A DNA stretch of 64,000 nucleotides from Streptomyces collinus (GTDB lineage: Bacteria; Actinomycetota; Actinomycetes; Streptomycetales; Streptomycetaceae), in assembly GCF_031348265.1 (NCBI RefSeq), contig NZ_CP133771.1, forward strand, positions 1,426,001-1,490,000. Direction: 5' to 3'. Positions within the stretch are counted from its first letter, which is position 1. Each line of letters begins with the position of its first letter. Position numbers and translations under genes: made by a program. Below the pieces are notes generated by a model. The model was not told where the DNA came from. It made no database searches and worked only from the letters and a program-made list of their open reading frames with translations. Below, piece after piece: positions 27,999 through 36,399 of this stretch.

Positions 27999-28130
27999 GC
28001 CGCGCACTGCCTCCCATCCGGACTTTAACCGTCGGTCCAGGAATTTCACCTGGTCAACCGGCCGCTGGAGGCGACCGGGTCGCGGACTGTAACCGCCGGT
28101 TCGGACTTTCACCGACCCCGGAGTGCGCTG
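27999..28130 (-). promoter_or_regulatory. FMN riboswitch (RFN element)
   Basis: Read on the minus strand, the element runs from GGGGTCGGTGAAAGTCCGAACC through CGGCGGTTACAGTCCGCGACC, a variable arm, and TGGTGAAATTCCTGGACCGACGG-type sequence to AGTCCGGATGGGAGGCAGTGCG. All conserved RFN blocks and a closing stem (GCGCACTCC with the GCAGTGCGC end) are present. It precedes ribE by about 140 bases; that stretch forms the expression platform. FMN should lower expression of the whole rib operon. Confidence 0.96.
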
Positions 28131-28277
28131 CTACTGGTACACGGCCAGTGTGCCACGCCTGATCGCGCTGGAGAGAGGCCCGACGTGTGGGCTGCCTCAC
28201 AGACCGTGTCACACCCCTTCCCGAGCGCGACCGGCACTCCAACTCTCCCACCGGGCCGACTTCTTGAGGTCCGGTAT

Positions 28278-28320
28278 TGGTACACACCTATTGACGATGT
28301 GGTCTAGTCCTTTCTAGGGT
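28278..28320 (+). promoter_or_regulatory. Chitinase-type promoter with no chitinase gene behind it
   Basis: TGGTACACACCT (28278-28289) and TGGTCTAGTCCT (28300-28311) start 22 bases apart, exactly as in the chitinase promoter near 13.46 kb; the second repeat is identical in both. TTGACG (28291-28296) and TAGGGT (28315-28320) form a promoter with an 18-base spacer. The first coding gene downstream is an ECF41 sigma factor. From memory, S. coelicolor carries a chitinase gene at this spot beside ribE. A stem (CGACGGC at 28367-28373 with GCCGTCG at 28382-28388) follows closely and could be that gene's old terminator. Confidence 0.75.
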
Positions 28321-28432
28321 CATCGCCGGGATCGGCTCAACCCCCCGACCGGCCCGGCGGCGGTGACGACGGCCCTTGCCCGCCGTCGGGCCTCCTCACG
28401 CCGGGCGTGCGGCCTCTGGCAGGGTGAGGCGT

Positions 28433-29320
28433 ATGACCACAACCAGCGCCGAGGAGTTCGAAGTCCACCGGCCCCGGCTGTTCTCGCTCGCCTACCGATT
28501 GCTGGGCTCCGCCGAGGAGGCCGAGGACGCGGTCCAGGACGTCTACCTGCGCTACAGCGGCGCCGACCGGGCGGGGATCGAGCACCCGGCGGCCTGGCTG
28601 GCCAAGGTCGTCACCAACCTCTGTCTGAACCGGCTCACCTCCGCGCGGGCCCGGCGCGAGCGGTACGTCGGGACCTGGCTGCCCGAGCCCGTGATCACCT
28701 CGGACGGCACGCTCGGCCCGCTGGAGTCCGCGGAGCAGCGGGACGCCGTGTCGATGGCGATGCTGGTGCTGCTGGAGCGGCTGACACCGACCGAGCGGGC
28801 CGTGTACGTGCTGCGGGAGGCGTTCGGCTACGGGCACCGGGAGATCGCCGGGGTGCTGGACCTGAGCGAGGCCAACTGCCGTCAGCTGTACCGGCGTGCC
28901 GTGCGACGGGTGGGCGAACCCCAGGCCCGGTTCGAGCCCGCCTCCGAGCGCCAGGAGGAGCTGGTCTCGTCGTTCATCACGGCGGCCCGTGACGGGGACC
29001 TGGCCGGGCTGGAGAAGCTACTCGCGGCCGACGCGACCTGGTGGAGCGACGGTGGCGGCAAGGTCACCGCGGCGCGGTGGCCCATCGAGGGCGGGGCCGG
29101 CATCGCCCGGTTCCTGGCGGGCGGCGGGCCGAAGTTCGCGCGGGGCCTGGATTTCGTGCCCGCCGAGGTCAACGGGGCGCTGGGGCTGGCGAGCTGGGCG
29201 GGCGACACGCTCGTCGGACTGTCGGTGATCGAGGTGCGCGACGGGCTGGTCACGGGTGTGCGTGCCGTGGTCAATCCGGAGAAGCTGGCGTTCGCACGGC
29301 GTCAGCTCACCCGGCCGTAG
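28433..29320 (+). CDS. ECF41-type sigma factor with SnoaL-like extension
   Basis: 295 residues. Sigma region 2 (FSLAYRLLGSAEEAEDAVQDVYLRY) and region 4 (LTPTERAVYVLREAFGYGHREIAGVLDLSEANCRQLYRRA) are followed by a roughly 110-residue SnoaL-like domain. Two ECF41 hallmarks are visible: WLPEP in the linker between regions and the NPEKL box near the C terminus, which in this family controls activity in place of a separate anti-sigma factor. The ATG is preceded by GGGTGAGG. The next gene is the typical NAD(P)-binding ECF41 partner. Confidence 0.92.
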   Translation: MTTTSAEEFEVHRPRLFSLAYRLLGSAEEAEDAVQDVYLRYSGADRAGIEHPAAWLAKVVTNLCLNRLTSARARRERYVGTWLPEPVITSDGTLGPLESAEQRDAVSMAMLVLLERLTPTERAVYVLREAFGYGHREIAGVLDLSEANCRQLYRRAVRRVGEPQARFEPASERQEELVSSFITAARDGDLAGLEKLLAADATWWSDGGGKVTAARWPIEGGAGIARFLAGGGPKFARGLDFVPAEVNGALGLASWAGDTLVGLSVIEVRDGLVTGVRAVVNPEKLAFARRQLTRP

Positions 29321-29336
29321 GACCGCAGGGCGCGCC

Positions 29337-29363
29337 TGTCACATTCGGCGGGGCTGTTCGGTC
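29337..29363 (+). promoter_or_regulatory. ECF41-type promoter upstream of the partner gene
   Basis: TGTCACA at 29337-29343, a 16-base spacer, then GGTC at 29360-29363. The published ECF41 consensus, from memory, is TGTCACA-N16-CGTC, so only one base differs. It lies 58 bases before the partner ATG, right behind the sigma gene. Confidence 0.7.
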
Positions 29364-29420
29364 TCAGTGGCGAGGGGCGCTCCACCCGGGAGCGCCCGAC
29401 GTCCGAAGGGGCTGAACAGC

Positions 29421-30170
29421 ATGACCACGATCCTGGTGACCGGCGGCACCGGAACGCTGGGGCGGCTCGTCGCCGAGCGGTTGCGCGCAGGCGGGCACGA
29501 GGTGCGGGTGCTCAGCCGGCACAGCGAGCCGTACGCGGTGGATCTGCGAGCGGGCGGAGCCGGCCTGGACGCGGCCGTCGCCGGCGTGGACACGATCGTG
29601 CACTGCGCGTCGGCACAGAAGGGGGACGAGCAGGCGGCCCAGAACCTGATCAGGGCGGCCCACGGTGCGGGCGTGCCACATCTTGTCTATGTGTCGATCG
29701 TGGGCGTCGACGAGGTACCGCTCCCGTACTACCGGAGCAAGCTCGCGGTGGAGAGGCTGGTCGAGGAGTCGGGGATCGGCTGGACCGTGCTGCGGGCGAC
29801 GCAGTTCCACGATCTGCTGATCATGATGTTCCAGGGGCTGTCGAAGCTGCCGGTGATGTTCCTCCCGGCGGGCGTGCGGGACCAGCCGGTGGAGGTGGCC
29901 GAGGTCGCGGACCGGCTGGCCGAGCTGGCGGAGGCCGCGCCGGCGGGGCGGGTCGAGGACATGGGCGGGCCGGAGGTACGACCGCTGGAGTCCCTGGCCC
30001 GTGCGTATCTGAGGGCGTCAGGCCGTCGGCGAGCGGTGGTGAACGTACCGCTGTGGGGAGCGGCGTACCGGGGCTTCCGGAGCGGGGGCCATCTGACGCC
30101 GCGACGGGCGGTGGGCAAGGGATCGTTCGAGGAGCACCTGGAGAGCCGGTTCGGGGGCGGCCGGGTGTAG
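29421..30170 (+). CDS. NmrA/SDR-type NAD(P)-binding protein, ECF41 partner
   Basis: 249 residues, an atypical short-chain dehydrogenase. It opens with TTILVTGGTGTLGRLVAERL, the Rossmann glycine motif, and has VVYVSIVGVD-like sequence (LVYVSIVGVDEVPLPYYRSKLAVERL) in the catalytic-strand position. Such epimerase/NmrA-like proteins are among the carboxymuconolactone-decarboxylase, oxidoreductase or epimerase genes found beside ECF41 sigma genes. Substrate unknown. The preceding ECF41-like promoter suggests the sigma factor controls it. Confidence 0.88.
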   Translation: MTTILVTGGTGTLGRLVAERLRAGGHEVRVLSRHSEPYAVDLRAGGAGLDAAVAGVDTIVHCASAQKGDEQAAQNLIRAAHGAGVPHLVYVSIVGVDEVPLPYYRSKLAVERLVEESGIGWTVLRATQFHDLLIMMFQGLSKLPVMFLPAGVRDQPVEVAEVADRLAELAEAAPAGRVEDMGGPEVRPLESLARAYLRASGRRRAVVNVPLWGAAYRGFRSGGHLTPRRAVGKGSFEEHLESRFGGGRV

Positions 30171-30217
30171 GCGCGCAGCGGGCGGCCCGGGGGCTGCGGA
30201 GGGGACGGTTCCACGGC

Positions 30218-31636
30218 CTACCAGCCCTGGGAGGGCTGGGGTGGGGGCCCTCCCGGCGCGAAGAGTTCCTCCTGGGCACGGTCCCGGGCCGTCAGCAGTG
30301 CGCCGCGCAGGACCGCGCCGCCGCCCAGCGTCGTCGCCCGTACCTCCGTCGGCAGGGGCGTCATCCGGGCGATGCGGTCCCGCACCCGCGAGGCGAGCTC
30401 CTCGCCACCGGCCTGACCGACCTCACCGCCGAGCACCACGCACCCGGGGTCCAGGATCGCCACCACGGAGGCGACCCCGACGGCCAGACGATCGGCGAGG
30501 GCGTCCAGGAAGCGGGCGGCTGAGGCAGGGGCGGGGGGTGGGGGTGCCTCGGCTCCGGGGGAGCGAGACTCGGCCCCGGGCACGGGCGCGGCCCCTCCCG
30601 GCAGCAGCGGCGCCGCATCCCCAGGTGTGGGCGCGTCCCCTCGCGGCATAAGCATGGAGCTCCCAGTTCCGCTCGCCCGCACCGCTCCCTCGGCGTCGTC
30701 CGCGGCCGGCTCCTCCCCCGGCCCCCCGTCCGACGCACGCGTCACGGCGACGGCCGCCCGTACCACCCCCGCCGCGGACGTCAGCTCCCGCGGCGTCGCC
30801 GCGATGTCGCACTCGGCCGCGAGGGACACGACCGCCGCCGCGGAGGCCAGCGAATGGAAGCCGCCCTCGCAGTCCGTCGAGGTCGGCAGTGCCGTCGTAC
30901 CGGGGACCGGGAGGAAGCCGATCTCGCCGGTGCCACCGGAGGCGCCGCGGCGCAGGGCGCCGTCGAGGACCACGGCCGCTCCCGTCCCCTGGCCCAGCCA
31001 CAGCAGGACGAAGGTGTCCCGGTCCCGGGCCGCTCCGTAGCGCTGCTCGGCCAGTGCCGCGAGGTTGGTCTCGTTCTCGACGCTGACGCGGGCCTCGGGC
31101 AGCCGCTCCTGGAGGGTGGCGACGAGTCGGCGGTGCCACTCCGGCAGCCCGGTGGAGTCGCGGAGTTCGCCGCTGGACGGGTCGATCAGACCGGGCGCTC
31201 CGATCCCCACGGTGTGCAGGCGGCCGGCCCCGGCCTCCTTCGCCACACGCTCGACCAGCGTGACCGCCTGCTGCACGGCGGGACCCGTTCCGGTGTCTCC
31301 GCCGATCGGCACCGACGCCTCGGCCAGCACCCGCCCCACCAGGTCCGTGACGGCCACGGCGACGCCTTCGGTGCGGACGTCGAGGGCGGCGAGGTGGGCC
31401 CGGTCGGCGACGATGCCGTAGACCTTCGCGTTGGGGCCGCGCCGCTGCTCCCCCGCCTCACCGACGACCGCGATGAGCCCGGCGGCACCGAGCCGTTCGA
31501 CGAGGTCGGCGACGGTCGGCCGGGACAGACCGGTCAGCTGCTTCAACTGCCCTGCCGTCAACGGGCCTTCCTGCTGGAGCAGACGCAGGGCGAGCCGGTC
31601 GTTGATGGCCCGGGCGGTGCTCGGGGATGCGGGCAT
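30218..31636 (-). CDS. ROK family transcriptional repressor with internal insertion
   Basis: 472 residues, longer than the usual 380-410. An N-terminal winged helix (LTAGQLKQLTGLSRPTVADLVERL) precedes a sugar-kinase-like ROK domain (GIGAPGLIDPSSG; VENETNLAALAEQ; ASGGTGEIGFLPV). Residues about 301-373 are a Pro/Ala/Gly-rich, low-complexity insert before the final helices. The zinc-binding cysteine cluster typical of many ROK proteins is missing. The ATG follows GGAAGGATC. It is divergent from an MFS transporter gene, its likely target. Confidence 0.9.
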   Translation of the reverse strand: MPASPSTARAINDRLALRLLQQEGPLTAGQLKQLTGLSRPTVADLVERLGAAGLIAVVGEAGEQRRGPNAKVYGIVADRAHLAALDVRTEGVAVAVTDLVGRVLAEASVPIGGDTGTGPAVQQAVTLVERVAKEAGAGRLHTVGIGAPGLIDPSSGELRDSTGLPEWHRRLVATLQERLPEARVSVENETNLAALAEQRYGAARDRDTFVLLWLGQGTGAAVVLDGALRRGASGGTGEIGFLPVPGTTALPTSTDCEGGFHSLASAAAVVSLAAECDIAATPRELTSAAGVVRAAVAVTRASDGGPGEEPAADDAEGAVRASGTGSSMLMPRGDAPTPGDAAPLLPGGAAPVPGAESRSPGAEAPPPPAPASAARFLDALADRLAVGVASVVAILDPGCVVLGGEVGQAGGEELASRVRDRIARMTPLPTEVRATTLGGGAVLRGALLTARDRAQEELFAPGGPPPQPSQGW

Positions 31637-31696
31637 GCCGGGATCCTTCCAGACGGGCGGAGCCGTCGGCCGTGGCCTGCCGGGAGACCCTCTTAT

Positions 31697-31717
31697 TATC
31701 AGGCAGGGTTCCTGATA
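31697..31717. promoter_or_regulatory. Candidate ROK operator
   Basis: A perfect inverted repeat TATCAGG-N7-CCTGATA stands out in AT-richer sequence midway between the ROK gene (start 31636) and the MFS gene (start 31772). It fits binding by the divergent ROK repressor to control both genes. Confidence 0.7.
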
Positions 31718-31771
31718 GTTTACGCCCGCACCGGACACGAGCCCGGCACAGACCTGGAGGGGGACCGCAGA

Positions 31772-32977
31772 ATGGGCAAGGTGGTCGACGAACAGCGCCT
31801 GGTGAAGCGGTCCCGGTACGCCGTGGCCGCCGTCTTCGCCGTGCACGGCGCCGTGACCGGCTCGTTCGCGACCCGCGTGCCGTGGATCCAGGACCACGCG
31901 GGCGTGAGCGCGGGCCAGTTGGGGATCGCCCTCGCCTTCCCCGCGCTCGGCGCGTCCGTGGCGATGCCCCTCGCCGGCAGCATCAGTCACCGCTTCGGCG
32001 CCCGCAACGCGCTGCGCGGACTGATCGCCCTGTGGACCCTGTCGCTGGTCCTGCCGTCCCTCGCCCCGAACCTGTTGACGCTCTGCCTGGCCCTGTTCAC
32101 GTACGGCGCGACGGCGGGCATGGCCGACGTGGCGATGAACGCGCTGGGGGTCGAGGTCGAGAACCGCCTCGGCCGGTCGATCATGTCCGGGCTGCACGGC
32201 ATGTGGAGCGCGGGCGCCCTGGTCGGCTCGGCGGCCGGCACCCTCGCCGCACACCTCGGCTCGGACGCCCGGCTGCACCACGTCCTGGCCGCCGCGGTCC
32301 TCACCGTCGTCGGCGTGGCGTCCTGCCAGTGGGTGCTCGACCTGCAGCCCGCCGAGGACGAGGAGCCGCCGCCGCGCTTCGCGCTGCCGCCCCGCTCGGC
32401 GCTGCTCATCGGCGCGATCGGGTTCTGCGCGGTGTTCGCGGAGGGCGCCAGCCTGGACTGGTCGGCGGTCTATCTGCGCGAGCAGCTGGAGACCTCGGCC
32501 GGGCTCGCCGCGGCCTGCACGACGGGCTTCACGCTCACCATGGCCGTCGCCCGGCTCGCCGGTGACAGGATCGTGGACCGTTTCGGTGCCGTACGGACCG
32601 TGCGGGCGAGCGGTGTGTTCGCCGTCCTCGGCGGGCTGCTGATCGTCGTGGCGGACCATCCGGCGGTGGCCATGGGCGGGTTCGCGCTGATGGGCCTGGG
32701 CATCGCCGTCGTCGTACCGCTGTGCTTCGCCGCGGCCGGCCGCAGCGGGGCCAACCCGAGCCTGGCCATCGCGGGCGTCGCGACCATCACCTACACCTCG
32801 GGCCTGATCGCGCCGAGCGCGATCGGCATGCTGGCGCAAGCGACCAGCCTGATGGTGTCGTTCTGCCTGGTGACGGCGCTGTCGTGTGGCCTGGTGGCAT
32901 TCGCCGGTGTGCTCCGCCCCGGCGAGCGGACGAAGATCGGCCGGCCGGACGCGGCGGTCCCCGACCGGCGGCCCTGA
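31772..32977 (+). CDS. MFS transporter, sugar-related by context
   Basis: 401 residues with about twelve membrane segments. The N-terminal half contains FAVHGAVTGSFATRVPWIQDH and LAGSISHRFGARNALRG, and the second half WSAVYLREQ and DRIVDRFGAVRTVR, a pattern shared with the YbjJ/fucose-permease-like branch. The substrate is unknown; the divergent ROK repressor suggests a sugar or sugar derivative. The start follows GGAGGGGGA at ideal spacing. Confidence 0.88.
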   Translation: MGKVVDEQRLVKRSRYAVAAVFAVHGAVTGSFATRVPWIQDHAGVSAGQLGIALAFPALGASVAMPLAGSISHRFGARNALRGLIALWTLSLVLPSLAPNLLTLCLALFTYGATAGMADVAMNALGVEVENRLGRSIMSGLHGMWSAGALVGSAAGTLAAHLGSDARLHHVLAAAVLTVVGVASCQWVLDLQPAEDEEPPPRFALPPRSALLIGAIGFCAVFAEGASLDWSAVYLREQLETSAGLAAACTTGFTLTMAVARLAGDRIVDRFGAVRTVRASGVFAVLGGLLIVVADHPAVAMGGFALMGLGIAVVVPLCFAAAGRSGANPSLAIAGVATITYTSGLIAPSAIGMLAQATSLMVSFCLVTALSCGLVAFAGVLRPGERTKIGRPDAAVPDRRP

Positions 32978-33064
32978 AGCCGCCGCACGGCGCCCACGGG
33001 GAGGGACTCTCAGCGGGGGTGCGAGCCGCCGGGGCGCGCCCAACGCCCGCGCCGTCGGCGACGC

Positions 33065-33559
33065 TCAGCCGTTCACCATGATCGGTGAGTCCGGTGGGCC
33101 GTCCTTCAGCAAGGGCGGCAGCAGCTCCGGCAGCTCGGCCGGCCTCAGCACATCCGAGGTCGTGGCCAGTTCCGCCGCGGTCCACCAGCGGTGCCCTGTG
33201 ATGGCGGCCTTCTCGATCTCCTCGAAAGCCGAGGTATCGACCTCGAACGCATGCACCCGGGCCATGTAGTACCGCTGGCGAACCTCGTAGGCCACGCCGC
33301 CCCGGACCGTCGTCCACGGACGCCCTCGCCATATCTCAGGCCCCAGGGAGACATGGGGCAGCCCGGTTTCCTCCCGCAGCTCCCGCAGGGCTGCCTGTTC
33401 ATGGCTTTCGCCTGGTGCGAGTCCCCCTCCGGGGGTGAACCAGCGGACGGAACCGTCGTCTTCGTTCCTCGCTGAGAACAGCAACAGCCGATCGGCGTCG
33501 TCCAGCAGCACCACGCGCGCGCTCGGGCGCGGCACCAGCCTTCCCTCCGGTATCACCAC
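33065..33559 (-). CDS. NUDIX hydrolase
   Basis: 164 residues. The Nudix box is complete (GGGLAPGESHEQAALRELREETG, matching Gx5Ex7REUxEExGU). It should hydrolyse a nucleoside diphosphate linked to another group; the substrate cannot be told. A GTG start is used, with another GTG three bases further in. It is convergent with the MFS gene, separated by 87 bases. Confidence 0.9.
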   Translation of the reverse strand: MVIPEGRLVPRPSARVVLLDDADRLLLFSARNEDDGSVRWFTPGGGLAPGESHEQAALRELREETGLPHVSLGPEIWRGRPWTTVRGGVAYEVRQRYYMARVHAFEVDTSAFEEIEKAAITGHRWWTAAELATTSDVLRPAELPELLPPLLKDGPPDSPIMVNG

Positions 33560-33732
33560 CTCGTCAGGTTAGAGCCACGCCAGGCGGCCGCCCGCCGGAG
33601 GGGTGTTCAGGAGCTGGTTCGAGGGGTGAGGCGGTGCCGTCGCCGCCACGTGCGCTGACGTGTGCGGGGCACCTCCGGTCATCCCTGACAATGGTCCGGA
33701 CATAAACGGTCCCACGACGAAAGCGACACCCG

Positions 33733-35112
33733 ATGGATCTCGGCGTCCGCTGGAAACTGCACGGCGACGGACGCACCCCGGCGCCCGGCGCGGTGGTCCG
33801 CCCCGACGAGCGGCTCTCCTGGCCCCGCACGGCAGGGCTCGGCGCCCAGCACGTCGTGGCGATGTTCGGCGCGTCCTTCGTTGCCCCGGTTCTGATGGGC
33901 CTGGACCCGAACCTCGCGATCATGATGTCGGGCGTCGCGACCGTGGTGTTCCTGCTCGCCACCCGCGGCAGTGTGCCCAGCTACCTGGGATGCTCGCTCT
34001 CCTTCGTCGGCGTGGCGGCGGTGATCCGCGCGCAGGGCGGCAGCAGCGCGACCGTCACAGGAGCGGTGTTCGTCGTCGGGGGCGCGCTGTTCCTGGTGGG
34101 GCTCGCCGTGCGGCGCTTCGGGGCGCGGATCATCCACGCCACCATGCCGCCGATCGTGACCGGCGCGGTGGTGATGCTGATCGGCTTCAACCTGGCACCG
34201 GTGACGGCCTCGACGTACTGGCCGCAGGACCAGTGGACCGCCCTGCTGGTGATGCTGTTCACCGGTCTGGCGGTCGTCTGCCTGCGCGGCTTCTGGTCCC
34301 GGATCGCGATCTTCCTGGGGCTGGTCTTCGGGTACGGCATCTCCTGGGTGTTCGACCTGGTCTTCGGCAAGATCCACTCGGTGGACGCGAGCGGCAAGGT
34401 CACCGACCACTGGCGGCTCGACCTCTCCGGCGTGGGCCAGGCCGACTGGATCGGGCTGCCGACCCTGCACGCCCCGTCGTTCGAGTGGTCGGCGATCCTG
34501 GTCGCCCTGCCCGTCGTCATCGCGCTGGTGGCGGAGAACGCCGGGCACGTCAAGGCGGTCGGCGAGATGACCGGCGACCCGCTGGACGACAAGCTCGGCA
34601 CGGCGATCGCGGCCGACGGCGTCGGCTCGATGCTGTCCACCGCGGTGGGCGGCCCGCCGAACACCACGTACTCCGAGAACATCGGCGTGATGGCCGCGAC
34701 CCGCGTGTACTCGACGGCCGCGTACTGGGCCGCTGCCGGCTTCGCCCTGCTCTTCGGCGTCTGCCCGAAGTTCGGCGCGGTCGTGGCGGCGATCCCGGGC
34801 GGGGTGCTCGGCGGCATCACCGTCATCCTGTACGGCATGATCGGCCTGCTCGGCGCGCAGATCTGGATCAACGCCAAGGTGGATCTGCGCAATCCGCTGA
34901 ACCTGGTCCCGGCCGCCGCGGGCATCATCATCGGGGTCGGCAACGTCTCTCTGAAGTTCTCGGACACGTTCTCGCTGAGCGGCATCGCGCTCGGCACGAT
35001 CGTCGTCATCACCGGCTACCACGCCCTGCGGGCCTTCGCCCCGGCCCACTTGAAGACGCAGGCGCCCCTGCTGGACGAGGGCACCTCCTCCTACGACAAC
35101 GCCAAGTCGTAG
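33733..35112 (+). CDS. uraA: NCS2 uracil permease
   Basis: 459 residues with about fourteen membrane segments. The NCS2 signature region VALVAENAGHVKAVGEMTG and the following TAVGGPPNTTYSENIGVMA are typical of uracil permeases (UraA/PyrP) rather than xanthine carriers. It imports uracil, probably with protons. Its last 22 bases overlap the end of the convergent GH6 gene, leaving no room for a separate terminator. Confidence 0.93.
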   Translation: MDLGVRWKLHGDGRTPAPGAVVRPDERLSWPRTAGLGAQHVVAMFGASFVAPVLMGLDPNLAIMMSGVATVVFLLATRGSVPSYLGCSLSFVGVAAVIRAQGGSSATVTGAVFVVGGALFLVGLAVRRFGARIIHATMPPIVTGAVVMLIGFNLAPVTASTYWPQDQWTALLVMLFTGLAVVCLRGFWSRIAIFLGLVFGYGISWVFDLVFGKIHSVDASGKVTDHWRLDLSGVGQADWIGLPTLHAPSFEWSAILVALPVVIALVAENAGHVKAVGEMTGDPLDDKLGTAIAADGVGSMLSTAVGGPPNTTYSENIGVMAATRVYSTAAYWAAAGFALLFGVCPKFGAVVAAIPGGVLGGITVILYGMIGLLGAQIWINAKVDLRNPLNLVPAAAGIIIGVGNVSLKFSDTFSLSGIALGTIVVITGYHALRAFAPAHLKTQAPLLDEGTSSYDNAKS

Positions 35113-36296
35113 GCGTACGACGCCGTGAACGTCCCCGGCCTGCCCTTGCAGCCGTCCGACTCCCCCGGCAGCTTCACCCACAGGTAGGCGTCGATCCGGG
35201 CCTCGCCCGTGCTCAGGGTCGGGGTCCGGCCCAGTTTGCGGCCCGCCGGGTCGCACCACTCGCCGTCGGCCGGGGCGCCGTTGCCGTTGCGGCTGGTGTC
35301 GATGACCGCGCCGAGGTTCTCCGGGCCGCCGAGCGCGTCCAGCACCCGCCGGTCGTAGCCGACCTCGTCGGCGGTGGTGTGGAAGTTGGAGACGTTGCTG
35401 AAGATGCCGTCGGAGGACTCGGGTGAGGCGGCACCGGCCTGCCGGAGCCAGGCCGCCTGCTTGCCGGGCGCGTTCCAGCCCGAGTGCCCCGCGTCGAAGT
35501 AGACCCGGGCCCGGGGGTTGGCGGCCTTCAGGACGCGGCCGGCCCGGGCCAGCGAGGCGAAGCGGTCCGCGCGTTCACCGGCGGAGAGGCACTCGGCCTG
35601 GGCGAGCGAGTCGGGCTCCAGGACGACGATGACCTCGCCCGAGCCCAGCCCCGCCGCGAACCGTTCGATCCAGGCGTCGTAGGCGTCCAGGCCGGGCGCC
35701 CCGCCCTGGGAGTGGCCGCCGCAGTCCCGGCCGGGGATCGCGTACGGCACGAGGACGGGCACCCGGCCGAGCGCGGCCCCGCCCGAGGTCACGGCGGCGA
35801 CCCGGGCGGTGACGGTGTCCGGCGAGTAGTCGGCGAACCAGACGGCCGCCGGCTGCTCGGCGATACGGGACGCGATGACCGCGTGCCGGGCGTCGCCCGA
35901 GTGGGAGCGGACCCACTCCAGGACCTGGGAGTCCGGGTGGCGGTAGAGACGTCCGGCTGCGGCGGTGCGGTGCTCCCGCTTCTTCGCGGGCTTCGAGGGC
36001 GTGGAGGTCGTCGTCCGGCGCGCGGACGGGGACGGCGAGGGCGGGGCGGACGCGGTGGTGGCCGGTGCGGACGGCGTCGGCACCGCCGGCAGCGGCGCCA
36101 GCCGGGGCGAGGCCGACACCTCGGGAGGCCCGGCCTCGTCGGAGGACCGACCGCCGTCGCCGAACGCGGCGAGGACCCCCGCGACCGCACCGGCCACGAC
36201 GACGAGCGAGGCCGCCACGACCATCGCGCCACGCCGGGCGGCACGCCTGCGCCCTGCCCTGCGGGCGGCCAGGCGCTGGGCACGCGAGCCTGCCAC
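35091..36296 (-). CDS. Secreted or membrane-anchored GH6 cellulase
   Basis: 401 residues. An Arg-rich cytoplasmic start precedes one hydrophobic helix (GAMVVAASLVVVAGAVAGVLAAFG), then a Ser/Pro/Thr-rich linker and a GH6 catalytic domain. The key motifs are present: PVLVPYAIPGRDCGGHSQGG (general acid Asp), VIVVLEPDSLAQ and AYLWVKLPGESDG (catalytic Asp). Length fits an endoglucanase with no cellulose-binding module. It inverts beta-1,4-glucan bonds outside the cell; the start helix could be an uncleaved anchor. Confidence 0.92.
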   Translation of the reverse strand: MAGSRAQRLAARRAGRRRAARRGAMVVAASLVVVAGAVAGVLAAFGDGGRSSDEAGPPEVSASPRLAPLPAVPTPSAPATTASAPPSPSPSARRTTTSTPSKPAKKREHRTAAAGRLYRHPDSQVLEWVRSHSGDARHAVIASRIAEQPAAVWFADYSPDTVTARVAAVTSGGAALGRVPVLVPYAIPGRDCGGHSQGGAPGLDAYDAWIERFAAGLGSGEVIVVLEPDSLAQAECLSAGERADRFASLARAGRVLKAANPRARVYFDAGHSGWNAPGKQAAWLRQAGAASPESSDGIFSNVSNFHTTADEVGYDRRVLDALGGPENLGAVIDTSRNGNGAPADGEWCDPAGRKLGRTPTLSTGEARIDAYLWVKLPGESDGCKGRPGTFTASYAYDLALS

Positions 36297-36399
36297 GGTG
36301 CTGCTCCCCCTCCCCCTGCGGCGGGCACTGTTCCCCCGTTTCGGGGAAGAGCCGGGCCCGCCGGTGCTCCCGCCAGCCTAGAACTGCGACTCTGCCCGC

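Noticed and set aside
30854-31771. Long open frame joined in phase to the MFS gene
   Set aside because: It runs opposite to the ROK repressor gene and is its mirror frame; the MFS start at 31772 has a strong ribosome-binding site.
33679-35259. 526-codon minus-strand frame opposite the uracil permease
   Set aside because: Low-complexity Arg/His/Asp-rich translation, a shadow of the permease gene caused by high GC content.
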